NCBI GenBank assembly: GCA_028753945.1
Contig: JAPNXP010000002.1
Coordinates: 4,650,001-4,714,000 of the forward strand
Reading direction: 5' to 3'
Origin: Hexactinellida sp. DTS-2022
Taxonomy: Eukaryota; Porifera; Hexactinellida
Length of the DNA stretch: 64,000 nt
Shown: positions 54,634 to 64,000 of the stretch, in pieces
How the letters are laid out: the number at the start of each line of letters is the position of its first letter
Position numbering within the stretch: the stretch's first letter is position 1
The notes under the pieces: model-generated
The model's database searches: none
Seen by the model: only the letters and a program-made list of their open reading frames with translations
What the model was told of the DNA's origin: nothing
Translations under genes and position numbers: made by a program

Positions 54634-57600
54634 CTTAATATATTGTTTGACGGGGTCAACTTTGTTTTACATCAAATTATGTATATTTCTCTAATACTGA
54701 GCTTCACTTCAACAAACTCATCCGGTCAGGGGAAGGGGGAGACAGTCCAGTTAATATATTATTTGTTGTAGTTCACCTAGTTTAGCTAAAATTATGTATA
54801 TTTGACTAATATTGACCCACACTTGAACAGGCACAACCGTTCAGGGGGAGGGGTAGACTGTCCACTTAGTATATTGTTTGACGGGGTCAACTTTGTTTTA
54901 AATCTAATTCTGTATATTTCTCTAATATTGACCCACACTTGAACAGCCACAACCGGCCAGGGGGAAGGGTAGACTGTCCACTTAGTATTTTGTTTGACGG
55001 GGTCAACTTTGTTTTACATCAAATTATGTATATTTCTCTAATACTGAGCTTCACTTCAACAAACTCATCCGGCCAAGGGAAGGGGGAGACAGTCCAGTTA
55101 ATTTATTATTTGTCGTAGTTCACCTAGTTTAGCTCAAATTATGTATATTTGACTAAATTGACCCACACTTGAACAGGCACAACCGTTCAGGGGGAGGGGT
55201 AGACTGTACACTTAGTATATTGTTTGACGGGGTCAACTTTGTTTTAAATCAAATTCTGTATATTTCTCTAATATTGACCCACACTTGAACAGCCACAACC
55301 GACCAGGGGGAGGGGTAGACTGTCCACTTAGTATTTTGTTTGACGGGATCAACTTTGTTTTAAATCTAATTCTGTATATTTCTCTAATATTGACCCACAC
55401 TTGAACATCCACACCGGCCAGGGGGAGGGGTAGACTGTCCACTTAGTATATTGTTTGACGGGGTCAACTTTGTTTTAAATCTAATTCTGTATATTTCTCT
55501 AATATTGACCCACACTTGAACAGCCACAACCGGCCAGGGGGAAGGGTAGACTGTCCACTTAGTATTTTGTTTGACGGGGTCAACTTTGTTTTACATCAAA
55601 TTATGTATATTTCTCTAATACTGAGCTTCACTTCAACAAACTCATCCGGCCAAGGGAAGGGGGAGACAGTCCAGTTAATTTAATATTTGTCGTAGTTCAC
55701 CTAGTTTAGCTCAAATTATGTATATTTGACTAAATTGACCCACACTTGAACAGGCACAACCGTTCAGGGGGAGGGGTAGACTGTACACTTAGTATATTGT
55801 TTGACGGGGTCAACTTTGTTTTAAATCAAATTCTGTATATTTCTCTAATATTGACCCACACTTGAACAGCCACAACCGACCAGGGGGAGGGGTAGACTGT
55901 CCACTTAGTATTTTGTTTGACGGGATCAACTTTGTTTTAAATCAAATTATGTATATTTCTCTAATATTGACCCACACTTGAACAGCCACAACCGGCCAGG
56001 GGGAAGGGTAGACTGTCCATCTTAGTATATTGTTTGACGGGGTCAACTTTGTTTTAAATCAAATTCTGTATATTTCTCTAATATTGACCCACACTTGAGC
56101 AGGCACAACCGGCCAGGAGGAGGGGTAGACTGTACACTTAGTACATTGTTTGACGGGGTCAACTTTGTTTTACATCAAATTCTGTATATTTCTCTAATAT
56201 TGACCCACACTTGAACAGCCACAACCGACCAGGGGGAGGGGTAGACTGTCCACTTAGTATTTTGTTTGACGGGGTCAACTTTGTTTTACATCAAATTATG
56301 TATATTTCTCTAATACTGAGCTTCACTTCAACAAACTCATCCGGCCAAGGGAAGGGGGAGACAGTCCAGTTAATTTATTATTTGTCGTAGTTCACCTAGT
56401 TTAGCTCAAATTATGTATATTTGACTAAATTGACCCACACTTGAACAGGCACAACCGTTCAGGGGGAGGGGTAGACTGTACACTTAGTATATTGTTTGAC
56501 GGGGTCAACTTTGTTTTAAATCAAATTCTGTATATTTCTCTAATATTGACCCACACTTGAACAGCCACAACCGACCAGGGGGAGGGGTAGACTGTCCACT
56601 TAGTATTTTGTTTGACGGGATCAACTTTGTTTTAAATCTAATTCTGTATATTTCTCTAATATTGACCCACACTTGAACATCCACACCGGCCAGGGGGAGG
56701 GGTAGACTGTCCACTTAGTATATTGTTTGACGGGGTCAACTTTGTTTTAAATCTAATTCTGTATATTTCTCTAATATTGACCCACACTTGAACAGCCACA
56801 ACCGGCCAGGGGGAAGGGTAGACTGTCCACTTAGTATTTTGTTTGACGGGGTCAACTTTGTTTTACATCAAATTATGTATATTTCTCTAATACTGAGCTT
56901 CACTTCAACAAACTCATCCGGCCAAGGGAAGGGGGAGACAGTCCAGTTAATTTAATATTTGTCGTAGTTCACCTAGTTTAGCTCAAATTATGTATATTTG
57001 ACTAAATTGACCCACACTTGAACAGGCACAACCGTTCAGGGGGAGGGGTAGACTGTACACTTAGTATATTGTTTGACGGGGTCAACTTTGTTTTAAATCA
57101 AATTCTGTATATTTCTCTAATATTGACCCACACTTGAACAGCCACAACCGACCAGGGGGAGGGGTAGACTGTCCACTTAGTATTTTGTTTGACGGGATCA
57201 ACTTTGTTTTAAATCAAATTATGTATATTTCTCTAATATTGACCCACACTTGAACAGCCACAACCGGCCAGGGGGAAGGGTAGACTGTCCATCTTAGTAT
57301 ATTGTTTGACGGGGTCAACTTTGTTTTAAATCAAATTCTGTATATTTCTCTAATATTGACCCACACTTGAGCAGGCACAACCGGCCAGGAGGAGGGGTAG
57401 ACTGTACACTTAGTACATTGTTTGACGGGGTCAACTTTGTTTTACATCAAATTCTGTATATTTCTCTAATATTGACCCACACTTGAACAGCCACAACCGA
57501 CCAGGGGGAGGGGTAGACTGTCCACTTAGTATTTTGTTTGACGGGATCAACTTTGTTGTAAATCAAATTATGTATATTTCTCTAATATTGACCCACACTT

Positions 57601-60600
57601 GAACAGCCACAACCGGCCAGGGGGAAGGGTAGACTGTCCACTTAGTATATTGTTTGACGGGGTCAACTTTGTTTTAAATCAAATTTTGTATATTTCTCTA
57701 ATATTGACCCACACTTGAGCAGGCACAACCGGCCAGGAGGAGGGGTAGACTGTACACTTAGTACATTGTTTGACGGGGTCAACTTTGTTTTACATCAAAT
57801 TATGTATATTTCTCTAATATTGACCCACACTTGAACAGCCACAACCGGCCAGGGGGAAGGGTAGACTGTCCACTTAATATTATGTTTGACGGGGTCAACT
57901 TTGTTTTACATCAAATTATGTATATTTCTCTAATATTGACCCACACTTGAGCAGGCACAACCGGCCTGGAGGAGGGGTAGACTGTCCACTTAGTATTTTG
58001 TTTGACGGGATCAACTTTGTTTTAAATCAAATTATGTATATTTCTCTAATATTGACCCACACTTGAACAGCCACAACCGGCCAGGGGGAAGGGTAGACTG
58101 TCCACTTAGTATTATGTTTGACGGGGTCAACTTTGTTTTACATCAAATTATGTATATTTCTCTAATATTGACCCACACTTGAGCAGGCACAACCGGCCAG
58201 GGGGAGGGGTAGACTGTACACTTAGTATATTGTTTGACGGGGTCAACTTTGTTTTAAATCTAATTCTGTATATTTCTCTAATATTGACCCACACTTGAGC
58301 AGGCACAACCGGCCAGGAGGAGGGGTAGACTGTACACTTAGTACATTGTTTGACGGGGTCAACTTTGTTTTACATCAAATTATGTATATTTCTCTAATAC
58401 TGAGCTTCACTTCAACAAACTCATCCGGCCAGGGGAAGGGGGAGACAGTCCAGTTAATTTATTATTTGTCGTAGTTCACCTAGTTTAGCTCAAATTATGT
58501 ATATTTGACTAAATTGACCCACACTTGAACAGGCACAACCGTTCAGGGGGAGGGGTAGACTGTACACTTAGTATATTGTTTGACGGGGTCAACTTTGTTT
58601 TAAATCAAATTCTGTATATTTCTCTAATATTGACCCACACTTGAACAGCCACAACCGACCAGGGGGAGGGTAGACTGTCCACTTAGTATTTTGTTTGACG
58701 GGATCAACTTTGTTTTAAATCAAATTCTGTATATTTCTCTAATATTGTGTTTTTCTTCAACAGGGACAACCTGCCAGGGGGAGGGGTAGACTGTCCACTT
58801 AGTATATTGTTTGACGGGTTCAACTTTGTTTTAAATCAAATTATGTATATTACTCTAATATTGACCCACACTTGAACAGCCACAACCGGCCAGGGGGAGG
58901 GGTAGACTGTCCACTTAGTATTTTGTTTGACGGGGTCAACTTTGTTTTACATCAAATTATGTATATTTCTCTAATACTGAGCTTCACTTCAACACACTCA
59001 TCCGGCCAGGGGAAGGGGGATACAGTCCAGTTAATTTATTATTTGTCGTAGTTCACCTAGTTTAGCTCAAATTATGTATATTTAACTAATATTGACCCAC
59101 ACTTGAACAGGCACAACCGTTCAGGGGGAGGGGTAGACTGTACACTTAGTATATTGTTTGACGGGGTCAACTTTGTTTTAAATCAAATTCTGTATATTTC
59201 TCTAATATTGACCCACACTTGAACAGCCACAACCGACCAGGGGGAGGGTAGACTGTCCACTTAGTATTTTGTTTGACGGGATCAACTTTGTTTTAAATCA
59301 AATTCTGTATATTTCTCTAATATTGAGTTTTTCTTCAACAGGGACAACCTGCCAGGGGGAGGGGTAGACTGTCCACTTAGTATATTGTTTGACGGGTTCA
59401 ACTTTGTTTTAAATCAAATTATGTATATTACTCTAATATTGACCCACACTTGAACAGCCACAACCGGCCAGGGGGAGGGGTAGACTGTCCACTTAGTATT
59501 TTGTTTGACGGGGTCAACTTTGTTTTACATCAAATTATGTATATTTCTCTAATACTGAGCTTCACTTCAACACACTCATCCGGCCAGGGGAAGGGGGATA
59601 CAGTCCAGTTAATTTATTATTTGTCGTAGTTCACCTAGTTTAGCTCAAATTATGTATATTTAACTAATATTGACCCACACTTGAACAGGCACAACCGTTC
59701 AGTGGGATGGGTAGACTGTACACTTAGTATATTGTTTGACGGGGTCAACTTTGTTTTAAATCAAATTCTGTATTTTTCTCTAATATTGACCCACACTTGA
59801 ACAGCCACAACCGGCCAGGGGGAGGGGTAGACTGTCCACTTAGTATATTGTTTGACGGGGTCAACTTTGTTTTAAATCAAATTCTGTATATTTTCTAATA
59901 TTGACCCACACTTGAGCAGGCACAACCGGCCAGGGGGAGGGGTAGACTGTACACTTAGTATATTGTTTGACGGGGTCAACTTTGTTTTAAATCAAATTCT
60001 GTATTTTTCTCTAATATTGACCCACACTTGAACAGCCACAACCGGCCAGGGGGAAGGGTAGACTGTCCACTTAGTATTATGTTTGACGGGGTCTACTTTG
60101 TTTTACATCAAATTATGTATATTTCTCTAATACTGAGCTTCACTTCAACAAACTCATCCGGCCAGGGGAAGGGGGAGACAGTCCAGTTAATATATTATTT
60201 GTCGTAGTTCACCTAGTTTAACTCAAATTATGTATATTTGACTAAATTGACCCAAACTTGAACAGGCACAACCGTTCAGGGGGAGGGGTAGACTGTACAC
60301 TTAGTATATTGTTTGACGGGGTCAACTTTGTTTTAAATCAAATTCTGTATATTTCTCTAATATTGACCCACACTTGAACAGCCACAACCGACCAGGGGGA
60401 GGGGTAGACTGTCCACTTAGTATTTTGTTTGACGGGATCAACTTTGTTTTAAATCAAATTCTGTATATTTCTCTAATATTGAGTTTTTCTTCAACAGGGA
60501 CAACCTGCCAGGGGGAGGGGTAGACTGTCCACTTAGTATATTGTTTGACGGGTTTAACTTTGTTTTAAATCAAATTATGTATATTACTCGAATATTGACC

Positions 60601-62665
60601 CACACTTGAACAGCCACAACCGGCCAGGGGGAGGGGTAGACTGTCCACTTAGTATTTTGTTTGACGGGGTCAACTTTGTTTTACATCAAATTATGTATAT
60701 TTCTCTAATACTGAGCTTCACTTCAACAAACTCATCCGGCCAGGGGAAGGGGGAGACAGTCCAGTTAATATATTATTTGTCGTAGTTCACCTAGTTTAAC
60801 TCAAATTATGTATATTTGACTAAATTGACCCACACTTGAACAGGCACAACCGTTCAGGGGGAGGGGTAGACTGTACACTTAGTATATTGTTTGACGGGGT
60901 CAACTTTGTTTTAAATCAAATTCTGTATATTTCTCTAATATTGACCCACACTTGAACAGCCACAACCGACCAGGGGGAGGGGTAGACTGTCCACTTAGTA
61001 TTTTGTTTGACGGGATCAACTTTGTTTTAAATCAAATTCTGTATATTTCTCTAATATCGAGTTTCGCTTCAACAGGCACAACCTGCCAGGGGGAGGGGTA
61101 GACAGTCCAGTTAATTTATTATTTGTCGTAGTTCACCTAGTTTAGCTCAAATTATGTATATTTGACTAAATTGACCCACACTTGAACAGGCACAACCGTT
61201 CAGGGGGAGGGGTAGACTGTACACTTAGTATATTGTTTGAAGGGGTCAACTTTGTTTTAAATCAAATTCTGTATATTTCTCTAATATTGACCCACACTTG
61301 AACAGCCACAACCGACCAGGGGGACGGTAGACTGTCCACTTAGTATTTTGTTTGACGGGATCAACTTTGTTTTAAATCAAATTCTGTATATTTCTCTAAT
61401 ATTGAGTTTTTCTTCAACAGGGACAACCTGCCAGGGGGAGGGGTAGACTGTCCACTTAGTATATTGTTTGACGGGTTCAACTTTGTTTTAAATCAAATTA
61501 TGTATATTACTCGAATATTGACCCACACTTGAACAGCCACAACCGGCCAGGGGGAGGGGTAGACTGTCCACTTAGTATTTTGTTTGACGGGGTCAACTTT
61601 GTTTTACATCAAATTATGTTTATTTCTCTAATACTGAGCTTCACTTCAACAAACTCATCCGGCCAGGGGAAGGGGGATACAGTCCAGTTAATTTATTATT
61701 TGTCGTAGTTCACCTAGTTTAGCTCAAATTATGTATATTTAACTAATATTGACCCACACTTGAACAGGCACAACCTGCCAGGAGGAGGGGTAGACTGTCC
61801 ACTTAGTATATTGTTTGACGGGGTCAACTTTGTTTTAAATCAAATTCTGTATATTTTCTAATATTGACCCACACTTGAGCAGGCACAACCGGCCAGGGGG
61901 AGGGGTAGACTGTACACTTAGTATATTGTTTGACGGGGTCAACTTTGTTTTAAATCAAATTCTGTATTTTTCTCTAATATTGACCCACACTTGAACAGCC
62001 ACAACCGGCCAGGGGGAGGGGTAGACTGTCCACTTAGTATTTTGTTTGACGGGGTCAACTTTGTTTTACATCAAATTATGTTTATTTCTCTAATACTGAG
62101 CTTCACTTCAACAAACTCATCCGGCCAGGGGAAGGGGGATACAGTCCAGTTAATTTATTATTTGTCGTAGTTCACCTAGTTTAGCTCAAATTATGTATAT
62201 TTAACTAATATTGACCCACACTTGAACAGGCACAACCTGCCAGGAGGAGGGGTAGACTGTCCACTTAGTATATTGTTTGACGGGGTCAACTTTGTTTTAA
62301 ATCAAATTCTGTATATTTTCTAATATTGACCCACACTTGAGCAGGCACAACCGGCCAGGGGGAGGGGTAGACTGTACACTTAGTATATTGTTTGACGGGG
62401 TCAACTTTGTTTTAAATCAAATTCTGTATTTTTCTCTAATATTGACCCACACTTGAACAGCCACAACCGGCCAGGGGGAGGGGTAGACTGTCCACTTAGC
62501 ATATTGTTTGACGGGGTCAACATTGTTTAAATCAAATTATGTATAATCCTCTAATACTGAGCTTCACTTCAACAAACTCATCCGGCCAGGGGAAGGGTGA
62601 TACAGTCCAGTTAATTTATTATTTGTCGTAGTTCACCTAGTTTAGCTCAAATTATGTATATTTAA
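54634..62665 (+). repeat. Satellite array, ~116-bp monomers with higher-order repeats
   Basis: About 70 monomers. Type A reads TTAGTATATTGTTTGACGGG, then TCAACTTTGTTTTAAATC, GTATATTTCTCTAATATTG, ACCCACACTTGAACAGCC and GGGGGAGGGGTAGACTGTCC. Type B replaces the first half with TTAATTTATTATTTGTCGTAG and TTCACCTAGTTTAGCTC. B monomers recur mostly every five monomers (~578 bp: 58466, 59044, 59622, 60204, 60778), with some intervals of three, four, six or thirteen. A 1272-bp block (11 monomers) at about 55040-56310 is repeated next to itself, so identical frames 55233-55442 and 56505-56714 appear; these are not genes. The array begins abruptly at the tail of the unrecognised gene and is interrupted at 62662-62665 by the second Kolobok-like element. 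Confidence 0.95.
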
Positions 62666-64000
62666 CGCTACCTACGACTACTCGAGAATGCTTGTGATGG
62701 GTAAAAAAAAAGGACTTGACGGACTCAATTCAATTAGTGCTTCAGTTCCTATAACATACTATATAGTAATTATTTTATAAAAAAAATCATAGATTTTCAA
62801 AATAGTTTTGACACAAATATGTAAATACATACTTTCCGTTGCTATAGTAACTAAGCAAGAGATTTTCCTAGTAGAAAATGACGAGAGCATGAATTACTTT
62901 GCTTTTAACTCGCAACGCGTCAAATCAATATGCGTTCGATACGGGTACCCGCCAAAATCTCCAATTTTGTCAAAATTAATTTAGTTAATTAGAATATTAA
63001 TATATTAGGTCCAATTACGTATGGAATTTGTACTTTTTTGGGATTCTTGGCCTTATAACAATTTGAATTAATAAAAAAGTTAGAAAACGCTCTGCTATTG
63101 TTTTACATATATATGTAACTACATAACCCCCAAATTTATAGTTTCTATTATAAATACTTTCGGAGTTCACTAGATTCTCTCATATTCAGTATTGCAATAA
63201 ATTTATTTGGAGATAATGAGGGAGAAAGACAAATTCAAGACAAATACATGCAATCTAAGGTTACTAACACAAATATATCTAAGGATCTTGCTCTTCACAG
63301 TCGAAACACTGGAATGGTTCATCTCCTACTTCCTTCAGGGTCACTTTCATGCACCTAGCGTGATACCACTGGTCGCAGAATTCGCAAAACACCCAGTCAT
63401 CGGTCTTCCGCTTTCTTCCGATCGGACAATTTCGCAACTGGCACTCTTCGCAAACGGTGTCTGATCCGTCACCAGTGGACGCTTTTGCAACGGCTTTCTT
63501 CGCAGGGGTACTCGATGAAGCTTCACTACCAAAGGCTTTGGACTTATACTTTGCCCCAGCCTTTTCCCGCCTGCGTCTGGAAGATTCTGCGGTCAGAAAC
63601 TGGGACTGGAGTAACCTTCGTCTCCTCTTCTGGGTTTCAGAGACAGCTTTGATACGACACCGGTTGCGTTCTTTGTCCTTTCTCGCGAAATAGAGCAAGG
63701 TCTTATGTGAACAGGCTACTCCTAAGTTGGTAAGCACGCTAGCCAGAGACATAGAGCCCTCGTTGAAAGTGGTGACCGCCAGCGCTGCAGAGGCTTGGAG
63801 GGACTTCTGGCCGACACGCTTGATTTTCGGCGCGTTATGCCATAGGACGGAGTGCAGAGATTCATTCGCGTTCTGCGTCTTGCCAAGGGTTACGGCGGAA
63901 CATAAAGCAATGCTCGCGAACTTCTGAAAGACATCCAAGAGGCGAGCCAGTTCTGGTGCCGTGAGGTATGGGGCCCGGAGATTCACCGGTGAAATTGTGT
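62666..64000 (-). mobile_element. Second Kolobok-like copy, cut by the window edge
   Basis: It starts CGCTACCTACGACTACT after TTAA 62662-62665, which is part of the satellite monomer (TATATTTAACTAATATTG). It aligns to 48677-50011 at a constant offset of 13989 with a single visible substitution. The remaining right end lies beyond the window. The constant offset without indels means very recent transposition, or duplication. Confidence 0.93.
63279..64000 (-). CDS. Kolobok-like transposase, C-terminal part (partial at edge)
   Basis: Same as the last ~240 residues of the protein at 49290-51635. It includes LLDVFQKFASIALCSAVTLG, the basic region RRRRLLQSQFLTAESSRRRR and the complete PHD finger (CEEC ... 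CFDC). The frame is open to the window end, so the Met at 63986 is not the real start. The catalytic Asp and Glu lie outside the window. No break is seen in the visible part. Confidence 0.92.
   Translation of the reverse strand, partial: TISPVNLRAPYLTAPELARLLDVFQKFASIALCSAVTLGKTQNANESLHSVLWHNAPKIKRVGQKSLQASAALAVTTFNEGSMSLASVLTNLGVACSHKTLLYFARKDKERNRCRIKAVSETQKRRRRLLQSQFLTAESSRRRREKAGAKYKSKAFGSEASSSTPAKKAVAKASTGDGSDTVCEECQLRNCPIGRKRKTDDWVFCEFCDQWYHARCMKVTLKEVGDEPFQCFDCEEQDP

Larger units (their letters stand above)
52269..54690 (+). pseudogene. Unrecognised gene split by an hAT element
   Basis: A frame from ATG 52354 (MATPNPDGHMTDQPFGFPV) runs to the insertion at 53158. It is Pro-rich (PPPPPPS), then acidic (IDEDDDDGGDHEPYHESDAC), then Cys/His-rich (SPCSACPGH; LCQHCGRKALKRNPHSKC), which may bind zinc. 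A TTTATCAGTCTCCACTCAG just before the ATG resembles a splice acceptor. Coding-like sequence resumes after the insertion (54231 on: CEVCQTQLTPSAKSL; then, in another frame, PLPTDWQQQMPPVYVLLP to 54690) and runs into the first satellite monomer. The gene looks broken. Its composition is GC-richer than the flanks. I recognise no family; a gag-like or regulatory protein are both guesses, and no polymerase is nearby. Confidence 0.4.

Noticed and set aside
55233-56714. Two identical 69-residue frames on the minus strand as duplicated genes
   Set aside because: They are open stretches of the satellite that repeat with the 1272-bp block; no coding features.
54634-62665. CRISPR-like array
   Set aside because: Units are contiguous with no unique spacers, and the genome is eukaryotic; this is a satellite.

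Overview
This is an AT-rich animal nuclear DNA window with no rRNA, no CRISPR and no bacterial-style operons. It looks like repeat-dominated heterochromatin. The mix of families (hAT, Ginger, MULE with a FLYWCH finger, pogo/Tigger, TTAA-targeting Kolobok-like elements, Helitron-like fragments) fits an invertebrate metazoan, probably an arthropod or close ally. The sequence does not let me name the species. I found no reverse transcriptase, capsid or envelope gene. Nearly every credible reading frame belongs to a DNA transposon, and confident host genes are essentially absent.

Layout. 1-542: old repeats with a tRNA-like segment. 551-3783: hAT transposon with 395-bp inverted ends and an 8-bp target duplication. 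3795-8545: Ginger transposon of about nine exons that joins a Gypsy-type integrase to an OTU cysteine-protease domain. 9134-10541: relic of a Kolobok-like (Mutator-like fold) transposase. 11673-17393: MULE bounded by a 9-bp duplication and arrays of a 15-bp motif, with a FLYWCH/DDE transposase and a RING-finger frame, invaded by three TTAA elements. 17400-33140: deeply nested non-autonomous elements. 33742-36711: GC-rich Tigger gene split by an hAT element that itself carries a TTAA element. 36780-42570: more short elements. 42573-46555: decayed gene with a second OTU signature. 48677-52264: Kolobok-like transposon with a 781-residue transposase ending in a PHD finger. 52300-54690: unrecognised gene, split by an hAT element. 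54634-62665: roughly 8 kb satellite of about 116-bp monomers with higher-order structure. 62666-64000: a second, almost identical Kolobok-like copy inserted in the satellite and cut by the window edge.

How it fits together. Target duplications allow the insertions to be ordered. Elements flanked by TTAA form at least eight end-sequence families, and I infer that many were mobilised by PF20700-type transposases such as the one at 49290-51635. A second theme is hAT-type MITEs whose subterminal parts are built from short iterated motifs. A third is the ubiquitin system: two OTU proteins and one RING protein lie in or next to transposons. Assignments rest on reading motifs, inverted ends and duplications by eye; no database search was run.
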